Of a stretch of DNA of 34,898 bases, positions 8,591-16,760 are shown piece after piece; positions within the stretch are counted from its first letter, which is position 1; each line of letters starts with the position of its first letter. The stretch is taken from contig DIXO01000062.1 in NCBI GenBank assembly GCA_002428735.1, positions 1 through 34,898 on the forward strand, in the 5' to 3' direction. The notes under the pieces are model-generated. The model saw only the letters and a program-made list of their open reading frames with translations. It ran no database searches and was not told where the DNA came from. The stretch is from Syntrophaceae bacterium UBA6078. Lineage in GTDB: Bacteria; Desulfobacterota; Syntrophia; Syntrophales; UBA2210. The position numbers were made by a program, and so were the translations under genes.

Positions 8591-9214
8591 ATGGGATTGA
8601 TCAATCTCTTAATCAGGGACCCGCTGACCTTTGCTCTGATAGCGGTGCCCCTCTTATACTCGGTTATTCTGCATGAACTGGCCCACGGATGGGTCGCCTG
8701 GCGGATGGGGGATCCCACGGCCAGGATGATGGGGCGGCTGAGTCTCAACCCGCTGAGACACCTCGATCCGGTAGGAACGCTGATGCTCTTTTTTGTCGGA
8801 TTCGGATGGGCCCGCCCCGTCCCGGTCAATTTCGGGAATCTCAGCGTGGGCCGCGGGGGATTTATCCTGATTTCATCCGCCGGCATTATCGCCAACACCA
8901 TCCTCGCCTTCTTTTCCATTTTGCTTCTCAGGCTGCTCGCGCCCGCCGAACAGAGCATCGCCGGGACGGCCCTCTACTTCATGGCCCAGATCAATGTAAT
9001 CCTGGCGGCCCTGAATCTGATCCCGATCCCACCTCTTGACGGCTCCAAGATCCTGATGGGATTTCTTCCCGCGCAGATGGGGCATTATCTCGCCCGCCTC
9101 GAACCATACGGTTTTTTCATTATCATCGGCCTCTTCTTTTTCGGATTCCTGCATCCCCTTGTCGATTTCTTCCGCTGGGTCATCCTGTCCATCATCAGCG
9201 TCTTCCTCTTCTGA
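8591..9214 (+). CDS. site-2 protease family membrane metalloprotease (M50)
   Basis: The 207-residue polytopic protein carries both zinc-site motifs of the S2P/M50 family: HELAH at residues 28-32 in the first helix and NLIPIPPLDG with D150 in a later helix. The length suits the compact M50B subgroup without PDZ domains. Other family sequence is GRLSLNPLRHLDPVGT and VGFGWARPVPVN. It would cut membrane-embedded substrates such as anti-sigma factors or signal-peptide remnants. The ATG is preceded by GGGGTGAG. It lies alone between the ugp genes and a ferritin-like gene, with no partner anti-sigma factor nearby, so its target is unknown. Confidence 0.85.
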   Translation: MGLINLLIRDPLTFALIAVPLLYSVILHELAHGWVAWRMGDPTARMMGRLSLNPLRHLDPVGTLMLFFVGFGWARPVPVNFGNLSVGRGGFILISSAGIIANTILAFFSILLLRLLAPAEQSIAGTALYFMAQINVILAALNLIPIPPLDGSKILMGFLPAQMGHYLARLEPYGFFIIIGLFFFGFLHPLVDFFRWVILSIISVFLF

Positions 9215-9237
9215 TACCACGGCCGGCTATTGCGACC

Positions 9238-9266
9238 TTGCGAGAGGGCACCCTTTACGGTATACT
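9238..9266 (+). promoter_or_regulatory. sigma-70-type promoter of the ferritin-like gene
   Basis: TTGCGA at 9238-9243 and TATACT at 9261-9266 are separated by exactly 17 bases, matching the consensus at four and five positions respectively. Transcription would start near 9273, about 45 bases before the ATG at 9318, which is preceded by GAAGGAGG. Confidence 0.6.
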
Positions 9267-9317
9267 CCCCGTCAATCGCGATCACACAACAATTGCCCGT
9301 TTTGAAGGAGGAAGATT

Positions 9318-10172
9318 ATGGAAAGAAAAGCGTTGATTGACATGTTGAACAGAGACCTCACCGACGAACACGCCGCGGTGGTTCGATACCTGATTCACAG
9401 CTATCAGGAGGGGGAGGACACGCCGGTCGGCGCTGGTCTTCTCTCGCGCTGCCGCGAGGAGATGTGGCATATGCACTGGCTGGGGATGATTATCGGCGAG
9501 TTGGGCGGAGAGCCGGACTTTTCGATCGGCCCCTATCCTTTTGATCCCACCAGCCGGGAAACCATGCTGCAATCCTATATACAATATGAGGGGAACCTGA
9601 TACCGCACTACAACGCCGAGGCGGAGAAGGTCGATGATCCCCACATCAGGCGCGTTTTGAGGCGCGAGGCGTGGGAATCTGCCGTTCACGCCCTGCGGTT
9701 TCAACGGCTCATTGAGAAACTCTCCCCCGAGGAGAGAAATGCCCTTCCGGAGGGAGATCACGAAATGCCGGCCTCCTTCGTGGAGAAGCTGCAGGATGAG
9801 CTTTTGAAGAAATACACGGAGATGCTTCAGCACATCCGGACCTCATGGGTATTCCAGAACGAAAATACGGCGGGATGGCAGATCATGGATCAGGCCATGG
9901 AGAAGATGAAACACCTCGCCATCTTTGCCGAGGCTCTCGCCGAAGACGGTGCTGCTCTCAACTTCAAGGCGGGTTCCATCAATATGAGCCGGGCCATCGG
10001 AGAGGCCTTTCAGAGGGCCATCGCTGATCTCCAAACGGGGGGTGAACGATACCGCACATTGCAGAAGGACAAGGAACTCTTGAAGCACTCCGGGATCGTC
10101 CTGAAGATGGACCTGGCGGTTCAACAGATCGATTATCAGAAGGAAGAGATCACGGACTGGATGAAGAAATAG
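9318..10172 (+). CDS. ferritin-like (bacterioferritin-type) domain protein
   Basis: The 284-residue, largely helical protein begins with a four-helix-bundle di-iron pattern: E17 in helix 1, EEMWH with E47/E48 and H51 in helix 2, E91 in helix 3 and EAWESAVH (E117/E120, H124) in helix 4. The second half (about residues 150-284) is also helical and contains EKMKHLAIFAEALAEDG, which looks like a degenerate copy of the bundle or a coiled extension. Possible roles are iron handling or peroxide/oxygen detoxification through a di-iron site. GGAGG precedes the ATG and a good promoter lies upstream, suggesting monocistronic expression. It converges with the MFS gene that follows. Confidence 0.75.
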   Translation: MERKALIDMLNRDLTDEHAAVVRYLIHSYQEGEDTPVGAGLLSRCREEMWHMHWLGMIIGELGGEPDFSIGPYPFDPTSRETMLQSYIQYEGNLIPHYNAEAEKVDDPHIRRVLRREAWESAVHALRFQRLIEKLSPEERNALPEGDHEMPASFVEKLQDELLKKYTEMLQHIRTSWVFQNENTAGWQIMDQAMEKMKHLAIFAEALAEDGAALNFKAGSINMSRAIGEAFQRAIADLQTGGERYRTLQKDKELLKHSGIVLKMDLAVQQIDYQKEEITDWMKK

Positions 10173-10210
10173 CCACCCTTCGTTTGGACATCCGGGAATC
10201 GCCTGCCCGA

Positions 10211-11500
10211 TCAGGCTACCTTGCGGAATGCGGGGAAGACAAAGAAGAAGCCCGCCGCGAAGAGACAGAGCAGGACCCCCGCGATCCCCAGGGAGTCGGC
10301 AGTCCCGATTTTTTCCGCCAGGGCTCCGAAAGGGACGGCGCTGAGAGGCATGATCCCGAAGGTCATCATGGCCATGCTCACGACCCGGCCGCGCATTTCG
10401 CGTGATGAGTAGGACTGCATGAGGGTCATGTTGAGGGACATGAAAACGGCGCTCAGAAGCCCGACGAACAGGAGGGCGGGGAGGGCCGTCGTATAGGATG
10501 TGCACCGGGAAAACAGAATCAGAACAACCCCCCATATGAAGGCGTTCGCCACCAGGAAGGCGCCGCGCCGCTTCATATGATCGAGCGAAGCAAGCCCCAT
10601 GACTCCGATCAGAGAGCCGATACCGATACATGCCATGAGGAGCCCCAGTCCATCAGCCTGAATGTTCAGGACTTCCCTCCCCCATGCCGGCAGGAGAGCC
10701 AGATAGGGAAATCCGAAGAGGGCCGGCACAAGGCTCATGACCACCAGTCCGAGGAGTATGGGGTCTCGAGCCGCGTATCGAAATCCTTCACGAATATCAG
10801 CAGTGATTCCCGCGCCGCTTCTGTTGCCGGATTGGGTCCGGCCCTGTTTGATCAGGGCCGTGCTGAGGGCTGACAGGGCGTGAATGAGTGCGATCAGGTA
10901 GAATGTTCCGGCTGTTTCCAGACAGATGATGAGCACCCCGGCCAGAGCCGGTCCCACGACCCGCGTCATGTTCATGCCCGCGCTGCTCAGGGAGATGGCA
11001 TTCATGAGCGTTTTTCCGGGCACGATATCGGAGATGATCGATTGCCGGCTGGGCATGTTGAAGGCCGCCAGGGTGCCGTTGCCGAGTCCGATCACCAGGA
11101 GCTGCCAGAAGCGGATCAGGTCCGTCATGTCCAGTATTGCCAGAAGCAGGGTAAGGATCGCGTTGCCGCTTTGACTCACAAGGATTATTTTCCTGCGGGG
11201 GATGCGATCCGCGAGGGCGCCTCCGAGCATGGAGACGAAGGTCAGGGGCAGGGCGAAAGACATCATGACCAGGGCGAGGGCGAAGGGGGAGTCATCGGTG
11301 AGACGGAGGACGAGCCATCCGCGGGTTACCTGCTGCATTCCCACGGCCATAAAGGAAAAAAAGGTTCCCAGCCACAGCCAGCGATAGTCCCGGTACCGGA
11401 ATGACTGAAAGGCTGAAGGAAGCCTGCGGCGGGGCACAGACCGGGACGTATCGCCTTCCGGTTGACATTGTTTTTGTTGATCTGTTCGGGAATCCGTCAT
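10211..11500 (-). CDS. MFS transporter, enterobactin-exporter-like (MFS_3 type)
   Basis: The 429-residue protein has a polar N-terminal tail of about 30 residues, then FRYRDYRWLWLGTFFSFMAVGMQQVTRGWLV, the typical opening of the EntS/MFS_3 family of efflux carriers. The motif A region is GGALADRIPRRKII. Later NMPSRQSIISDIVPG and LNMTLMQSYSSREMRGRVVSM are family-conserved. It is likely to export a small hydrophobic compound or siderophore, but nothing in the neighbourhood names the substrate. It is last in a run of minus-strand genes, and no clear terminator lies in the 38 bases that separate it from the convergent ferritin-like gene. Confidence 0.85.
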   Translation of the reverse strand: MTDSRTDQQKQCQPEGDTSRSVPRRRLPSAFQSFRYRDYRWLWLGTFFSFMAVGMQQVTRGWLVLRLTDDSPFALALVMMSFALPLTFVSMLGGALADRIPRRKIILVSQSGNAILTLLLAILDMTDLIRFWQLLVIGLGNGTLAAFNMPSRQSIISDIVPGKTLMNAISLSSAGMNMTRVVGPALAGVLIICLETAGTFYLIALIHALSALSTALIKQGRTQSGNRSGAGITADIREGFRYAARDPILLGLVVMSLVPALFGFPYLALLPAWGREVLNIQADGLGLLMACIGIGSLIGVMGLASLDHMKRRGAFLVANAFIWGVVLILFSRCTSYTTALPALLFVGLLSAVFMSLNMTLMQSYSSREMRGRVVSMAMMTFGIMPLSAVPFGALAEKIGTADSLGIAGVLLCLFAAGFFFVFPAFRKVA

Positions 11501-11586
11501 GCTAGTGGAGCCGCCGGAGGCGCCGAGTGCTCAGAGCAGGGGGGACAGCCTCATCCGCTGGTTTCATTCTGATCCGCCGCGCCGGA

Positions 11587-12129
11587 TCAGTGCTGTCTCT
11601 CTTTCAGGAGGATCTTCGCCTGGATGAAGATTCCCAGGAGGGCCAGGGCAATGGCGATGACGGTTTCCAGCGTCGCCGCCAAAGTGAATGACTCAGTGAC
11701 GATAAAACCCCCTGCAACGGACGAGAGGAGAATGAGCGCCCAGTCGAAGAGGAGAAAGAGAAGCACCGCGCCGACGATCCCGCCGCCGATATAGGTAATC
11801 CAGAACATCTCCTGAGAGACCAGCCCGAAGGAGGTCACGATCGTGTAGGCTATATACGATCCTGCCAGGAAGCCCGCCACGAAGATGGCGAAGCCCTGCA
11901 GGAAAAGGGCGATCACCACACCGATGACCCCGACGATGACCCCCACCGACAGGGACATGATGAGCGAATCCGTTCCCAGGAAATGGCCGGCCAGGGTAAA
12001 GCCGGTAATGAAACCGATTGCGCCCACGAAAAACCAGAAAAATTTCCTTCCTCCCACCAGCAGAAGGATACCGATGGCGGCATAGAGCAGCGGCGTCGTT
12101 GCTGTCATCATATAAGCCTCTCCCCTCAC
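11587..12129 (-). CDS. DUF4203/TMEM198-like membrane protein
   Basis: The 180-residue product is almost entirely hydrophobic, with about seven glycine-rich segments, for example LLYAAIGILLLVGGRKFFWFFVGAIGF. The pattern and length fit the DUF4203 (TMEM198-like) family, whose bacterial members have no known function. The GTG at 12129 has AGGAG six bases upstream; an ATG six codons in also has a purine-rich stretch, so either start is possible. The gene lies between a ketopantoate-reductase-family gene and an MFS exporter, all on the minus strand. Confidence 0.6.
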   Translation of the reverse strand: MRGEAYMMTATTPLLYAAIGILLLVGGRKFFWFFVGAIGFITGFTLAGHFLGTDSLIMSLSVGVIVGVIGVVIALFLQGFAIFVAGFLAGSYIAYTIVTSFGLVSQEMFWITYIGGGIVGAVLLFLLFDWALILLSSVAGGFIVTESFTLAATLETVIAIALALLGIFIQAKILLKERQH

Positions 12130-12213
12130 GTTTGTCTCCTTGAACCCGGCAGCCCCCGTCAGAGAGACATCTTCATCTGTATCACGACCATGCCCGGCCT
12201 TGAACGATCGCTG

Positions 12214-13152
12214 CTACTTGCCCTTTTCTCCCTCGCGGTCCTTGAGCGCTTTGTACACTTTCTCATGGGCGGGGACGGGTATCCCCCATTTCCTGGCCTC
12301 GTTCACGATAAATCCGGCGAATGTTTCGATCTCCGTTCGGTTCCCCTGTTCGAAATCCCTCTGGTACGAGGTCTTGGTTTCATACGGGAACCCGCGGACT
12401 TTTTCGATGGTCTCCTCTTTGATTCCGGCCGGGAATGCGACTCCGTGCGCGTCGGCAAGGGCAAGCAGTTCATCGATGAGCGTTCCCATCAGTTCCATTC
12501 CCTCGCTGTCCTCGAGTATTGCGCCTAAGGACCTGTCCCGGAAGGTCGTCGCGTTTCCAACGGGGGAGACGAAAAGGTATTTTTCCCATGCGATATTTTT
12601 GATGTCGCCCCGATACTGGGCGTCTATCTCCGCCTTGCGGAAGAGGTCCACAACCCGCTTTCCGTCGGGGTCCTCTTTTCCTTCCACCCCGAAGAACATC
12701 TTGCACGAACCGCCCACCTGCCGGATGCTCCCCGGGCCGGTCAGCAGCGAGGATATATAGACGCATCCATTCCAGATTGTTCCCTTCGTGAGGACAGACG
12801 TGATCTTTTCAACGTTATCCACCCCGTTCAGGAGGGAGATGACGATGGTGTTCTCTCCGATGGCAGGGGCAAGCAATTTCGCGCTTTCGGTAAGACCGTA
12901 TCCTTTGACGCACATAAGGACGATATCAAAGGGGCCGCTCTTTGACGGATCATCCGTCGCCAGAGCGGGCCGGGCCGTGAAATTCCCCTGAGCGGCGCTC
13001 TCCACGCGCAGGCCGTGGGCCTGTATCGCTTTCAGATGATCTCCTCTTGCTATAAAGACGACCTCAACGTCGGCATCCTCCCCGTACCGCCTCGCCAGCA
13101 GACCTCCATAATAGCCTCCCACGCCTCCGATTCCCATAATCGCTATCTTCAT
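12214..13152 (-). CDS. panE: 2-dehydropantoate 2-reductase family protein
   Basis: The start at 13152 has GGAG seven bases upstream and gives 312 residues. It opens with the NADP-binding Rossmann motif MKIAIMGIGGVGGYYG. The catalytic-lysine segment is CVKGYGLTESAK, and SLLNGVDNVEKI carries the conserved Asn. The C-terminal helical domain has FVSPVGNATTFRD and the conserved SYQRDFEQGNRTEIETF segment containing the substrate-binding Ser and Glu. PanE reduces ketopantoate to pantoate in coenzyme A synthesis. Many anaerobes carry several PanE-family paralogues acting on other 2-keto acids, and no panB or panC is adjacent, so the exact substrate is not settled. Confidence 0.8.
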   Translation of the reverse strand: MKIAIMGIGGVGGYYGGLLARRYGEDADVEVVFIARGDHLKAIQAHGLRVESAAQGNFTARPALATDDPSKSGPFDIVLMCVKGYGLTESAKLLAPAIGENTIVISLLNGVDNVEKITSVLTKGTIWNGCVYISSLLTGPGSIRQVGGSCKMFFGVEGKEDPDGKRVVDLFRKAEIDAQYRGDIKNIAWEKYLFVSPVGNATTFRDRSLGAILEDSEGMELMGTLIDELLALADAHGVAFPAGIKEETIEKVRGFPYETKTSYQRDFEQGNRTEIETFAGFIVNEARKWGIPVPAHEKVYKALKDREGEKGK

Positions 13153-13244
13153 GCCGTTTCTCCCCGTGCTTGTTGTTTGATTTCTTTTCATTTCGTGACA
13201 TTCATGGAATGGAATGTCAAGAAAAAGATGTCTCGCGCCGGGCG

Positions 13245-13445
13245 TTATTTCCGGAAGAGCCACAGGATCAGGGAGATGATCCCGCTGATCACGATCATGG
13301 TCATGATCGGGAAATAGACCTTCAGGTTCGGTCTGCTGATCGTAATATCACCGGGGAGGCGCCCCAGGGGAAGGCTCCCCAGCCACGGCCAGAGGATGCC
13401 CCCCATGATCAGTATAAGACCGGCGATGATGAGGAATCTCTGCAT
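13245..13445 (-). CDS. DUF2905 small membrane protein
   Basis: This 66-residue protein has two transmembrane segments joined by the conserved loop LGRLPGDITISRPNLKVYFP, the signature of DUF2905. The start at 13445 (MQRFLI) follows GAGGG at good spacing; a longer frame begins seven codons upstream. The family is widespread in bacteria and its function is unknown. It sits between the MBL-fold hydrolase and panE on the same strand, probably in one transcript. Confidence 0.85.
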   Translation of the reverse strand: MQRFLIIAGLILIMGGILWPWLGSLPLGRLPGDITISRPNLKVYFPIMTMIVISGIISLILWLFRK

Positions 13446-13506
13446 GCTGTTTCCCTCGTGCAGCAACTCTTCTGGTATCTCCGTATATCCCGGCGGGCGA
13501 TGAATG

Positions 13507-14325
13507 TCAAAAGGACATCGCCTCGAAAGGCCGGATTGTTCGTATCTCGCAGGCGGGATTTTCCCGGGAGATGGTTTTGATAAATCCCTTCATGCCCTGA
13601 AAGGGGATGAAGCGTACCCTGCCGTCCTCTCGCAGGGGGGCGGAGAAGTCGTCGTAGTGAAAGGGGACGATTACCCGGGACCGCACGATTCGCGGGAGAC
13701 GGGCACAGTATCCCGGAGTTTTTCCCCATCCCGGAACGGCCATGAAGAGGATGTCACAGTGGTGCCCCTTGATCTCAGACTCGATGTAGCTGGCGCTCCC
13801 CGCGTGCATGAGGGTAACACCTGCCATCTCCAGCTTCAGGATAAAGGCATCCCCGACCCGGTAATCGGATGCCCGCATGGGCAGATGACAGGCCGGGTTT
13901 ATTTCCCCCGGGCAAGGGACCTTCCCGAAAAGGAGCGGAACATGTCGCGACCGGATCATGGTCACCGCCGTGTCGCCGGTGAGTTCGATCCGTTCCCCTC
14001 CTGCGCATACGGTAACGACCCCCGGCCTGCCGTGGAGGGCCATCAGCGTTTCGAGGCTGCGGCTCCCGATTACCCGGCACCCGAGACGCCGTTCCAGAAA
14101 GGGGATGTCCATGACGTGATCGATATGAGTGTGCCCGGCCAGGATCGTCTCAACCTTACCCGGGAGTCCCTCGAGATACCGGTCTATCGCGTCCGTCCTG
14201 GGTTCAGGGCGGCCAAAGATGCATTCGATTTTTCCCGGTCTCGAATGGTAGGGGTCTATGAGGACGATGGTTTCTCCTTGGGTGATTTCAAGTCCCGCGG
14301 CCCCGGTCCAGCGAACGGTTATCAT
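13507..14325 (-). CDS. MBL-fold metallo-hydrolase (UlaG-like) of unknown substrate
   Basis: The start at 14325 overlaps the stop of the upstream radical SAM gene by four bases (ATGA), indicating translational coupling. The 272-residue protein has the metal motif HTHIDH at residues 65-70, and later histidines in SRHVPLLF and in VPFHYDD. This matches the Lactamase_B_2/UlaG-like branch. Where the family usually has a metal-bridging Asp in an AGDT-type turn, this protein reads HAGSASY, so the metal site may be altered. It also has an unusual insertion CPGEINPACHLPMRASDYRVGD. The pairing with a radical SAM enzyme suggests that it acts on that enzyme's product; this is inference. Confidence 0.75.
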   Translation of the reverse strand: MITVRWTGAAGLEITQGETIVLIDPYHSRPGKIECIFGRPEPRTDAIDRYLEGLPGKVETILAGHTHIDHVMDIPFLERRLGCRVIGSRSLETLMALHGRPGVVTVCAGGERIELTGDTAVTMIRSRHVPLLFGKVPCPGEINPACHLPMRASDYRVGDAFILKLEMAGVTLMHAGSASYIESEIKGHHCDILFMAVPGWGKTPGYCARLPRIVRSRVIVPFHYDDFSAPLREDGRVRFIPFQGMKGFIKTISRENPACEIRTIRPFEAMSF

Positions 14326-15881
14326 GATTTTCGCTCCATACCGGTTTCCCCCCTGTCGGCCATCACGAAGAAGGGGGCGTGGTTTGAGGTGAAGACGGGG
14401 GGATCTCTGAGGATGATCTCCCGGACCACGGGGTTCTTTCTGAACTCGCCCTCCAGAAACCGCCTGACCTTTCCGCGGTTCCACCCGCCGGGATGGCGAA
14501 ACTGCCGGTAGAGGGTGAGATCGCCGTCATAGAACTCTTGTGTGTCCAGCCCCGCCGCGTCCGGGCCGTAGGCGGGCATGTTGAAGATCGCGAGGTTCAT
14601 ATAATCTATGTACCTATGGTGTCTTATAACATAATCGAGGGTCCTTTTCGCCTCCCGCTCCGTTTCCGCAGGCGTCCCGAAGAGGAGATAGACGTAGGTG
14701 CCGATGCCGGCTTCTTTCAGAGTTTTTAGCGCCGAAGAAGCCTCCACCAGATCGATTCCCTTGTCGAGCGCTTCAAGAACCCCCTGGTCCCCCGACTCCA
14801 GACCAATCTTCAGCATGACGCAGCCCGAGCGTTTCAGCTCATTGCAGAAGGAGGGATCGGTAAGGTGCCGGGTGATCCGGGCGAATCCGTACCAGGGGAT
14901 GCCGCGGGGATGGTCCGCTATCGCTGCGAGAAGGGCAGGACTCATGGCGTTATCGAGAAAGTGAATAAGAGAAGGACTCTCATTGACGACGAGATGATCT
15001 ATCTCCGAGAGGATCGTGTCTGCCGGGAGCGGCGCGTAGGCATTCCCTTCAGCCTTCTCCGGGCAGAATGTGCATCGCCCCCACCAGCAGCCGTTCGACG
15101 TGCTGTAGGGGAGGACGCGGCCCGGCGACAGATAGGGGAGACCGCGAAAGGGGGCGTACTCCGGAGCGGCATGGCTGACCGGCGTGGTTATTCCCGCCAT
15201 CTCAAGAAGGGGGCACTCTCCGGGACCCGCGATCATGTCGTCCACAAGGCCGCAGAACGGGTTCGTCCATTCCGGGTTGCTGAGCCACGATGTGACGAGA
15301 CCGCCCCCCAGGACATATCTCGCCTTCGGACAGAGTTTCCGCGCCAGGCCGATCAGGGAGAAGGCCGGGAGGGACTGGCTCAGATAGTTGAGAGAGATCC
15401 CCACGAGGGAAGGTTCTTCATCATCGAAAAGGCCTTCCAGCCGTTCCATGAAATAAGGGTAAAAGGGATTTTTCTCCGGTCGTTCGGCCGCTTCGATAAG
15501 ATCTGAACTGCGGAGGGGGGAGCGGGAGGGGTCCTGATAATTCGCGAGGCTGATCTGCACAGCCTGGGAGCGCGCCGCCCCGTCGAGGACACGGTTGATC
15601 TCCCCCACCACCCGGCGGTAGCGGTCCCTCCCCCGGTAGAGGTCTTTGTTTCGGAGAGCCGACAGGTTGGAGGATCGGTTCCGCACGGCCCGTTTTGACC
15701 ACGTGTCCTCAGGTTCGGCGGGATGATCGAGAAGGTGCATCAGTCCCTCAAGATTGGCATCGAGCACCCGGCAGCGGACGCCATGTCCCTGCAGAACCCC
15801 CAGAAGACGGGCGATTCCCGCGGGGGCTTCGCAGGGCCGCACGACGGGAGGATTGATCAGGAGTATGGTCTCGGTGTTCAC
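14322..15881 (-). CDS. radical SAM protein with N-terminal cobalamin-binding-like domain
   Basis: From the GTG at 15881 the product has 519 residues and opens ETILLINPPVVRPCEAPAGIARLLGVLQ, as in B12-binding radical SAM enzymes. GGAGG is 12 bases upstream. A TTG at 15944 would add 21 residues but has no ribosome site. The middle GISLNYLSQSLPAFSLIGLARK and YVLGGGLVTSWL complete the Rossmann-like domain. The iron-sulfur cysteines are C265, C270 and C273 in NGCWWGRCTFC, a CX4CX2C spacing instead of the usual CX3CX2C. ITRHLTDPSFCNELKRSG, then KIGLESGDQGVLEALDKGI, form the SAM barrel. Targets are unknown. It is coupled to the MBL-fold gene. Confidence 0.8.
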   Translation of the reverse strand: MNTETILLINPPVVRPCEAPAGIARLLGVLQGHGVRCRVLDANLEGLMHLLDHPAEPEDTWSKRAVRNRSSNLSALRNKDLYRGRDRYRRVVGEINRVLDGAARSQAVQISLANYQDPSRSPLRSSDLIEAAERPEKNPFYPYFMERLEGLFDDEEPSLVGISLNYLSQSLPAFSLIGLARKLCPKARYVLGGGLVTSWLSNPEWTNPFCGLVDDMIAGPGECPLLEMAGITTPVSHAAPEYAPFRGLPYLSPGRVLPYSTSNGCWWGRCTFCPEKAEGNAYAPLPADTILSEIDHLVVNESPSLIHFLDNAMSPALLAAIADHPRGIPWYGFARITRHLTDPSFCNELKRSGCVMLKIGLESGDQGVLEALDKGIDLVEASSALKTLKEAGIGTYVYLLFGTPAETEREAKRTLDYVIRHHRYIDYMNLAIFNMPAYGPDAAGLDTQEFYDGDLTLYRQFRHPGGWNRGKVRRFLEGEFRKNPVVREIILRDPPVFTSNHAPFFVMADRGETGMERKS

Positions 15882-16136
15882 TTGTTCAGGTATCCTCCGT
15901 CGCCATTTTCCGCGCCCTGCGATTAACTCCTGGTACGTCCCCAAAGGTGGTTGTAAAGCAAGTCAAAAATCGCCCCCAATCGCGCCGTCCACCAGCACCC
16001 GGGGCGACGCTGCACGACACGGAAAAGGCATTTATATCGAGTCCCATGGGACACCTCCCGTGTCGTTCTGTTTGATAGAATCCAAAGGGTCAACACGTGA
16101 CGGAATCCAGGATATGAAGAGCGTCATGGATGACAG
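15882..16136. repeat. intergenic nested palindromes upstream of the radical SAM gene
   Basis: A 9-bp inverted repeat ACGACACGG (16014-16022) / CCGTGTCGT (16058-16066) encloses a perfect 12-bp palindrome GTCCCATGGGAC at 16041-16052. The lipoprotein gene ends at 16137 and the radical SAM gene starts at 15881, both on the minus strand, so this could be a transcription end, an operator or both. There is no T-run on either strand. Confidence 0.45.
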
Positions 16137-16760
16137 TCACGGGCGACGATTGAGCGCAAAGGCCATATCATCTATAAGAGCCCGAGACAAACGATTCATG
16201 GCGGCGCTCATCCCCTTGGCAAAATCCACCGGTTTCGGGGAGTCGAGAGGTTCAGTGGTCCGATAGGTTTTCTGCAGAATAATCTTCGATGCCCCGGCCG
16301 TGCCGTTCACGTCTACAAGGGTCATGCTGATCGCCAGTACCGCCGTGGAATTCCCCTGGTCTTCCCGCTGGAGGAACTCTTCCACCTGACCATTGAGAAT
16401 GTAGTGCGCCGCCACCGCCTCGTCAGGGGAAAGGACGGCCCGGAAGAGACCGGACCCGCGAAGGTCTCGCAGAAGAAGTCCTTCGAGCATCTCTGTCGGC
16501 GGCACGTGCCAGCGATGATACCGATAGGCATTACGGATAAAGGGCCCCGACCGGTACAGCATATCCCGTCCTGCAGGATCCAAAAGAGATTTCAGGTGCT
16601 CCAGCCGGAGAACGCTGTCGGCCGCTGTCTGGCGAACGGGGCCAGAGGGGGAGTACTCCAGGGTATAATAGGTTGTAGCGATGGGTGTCCGTGTCCCGCC
16701 GAGGCAGCCCGACAGCAAAATAACAGCCGCTGCAGCAATCACGTATCGTGCCTTTCTCAT
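16137..16760 (-). CDS. ABC-type transport auxiliary lipoprotein (PqiC/DUF330-like)
   Basis: The 207-residue product has a lipoprotein signal MRKARYVIAAAAVILLSGC with the lipobox LSGC at residues 16-19. It continues with TTYYTLEYSP, the usual opening of the PqiC/ABC_trans_aux family. The body has the segment YRYHRWHVPPTEMLEGLLLRDL, corresponding to the family's conserved YxxxRWxxPP pattern. Such lipoproteins sit in the outer membrane and dock with MCE-protein tunnels. It overlaps the upstream mlaD-like gene by four bases and ends the mla-type operon. It should contribute the outer-membrane end of the lipid transport system. Confidence 0.85.
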   Translation of the reverse strand: MRKARYVIAAAAVILLSGCLGGTRTPIATTYYTLEYSPSGPVRQTAADSVLRLEHLKSLLDPAGRDMLYRSGPFIRNAYRYHRWHVPPTEMLEGLLLRDLRGSGLFRAVLSPDEAVAAHYILNGQVEEFLQREDQGNSTAVLAISMTLVDVNGTAGASKIILQKTYRTTEPLDSPKPVDFAKGMSAAMNRLSRALIDDMAFALNRRP

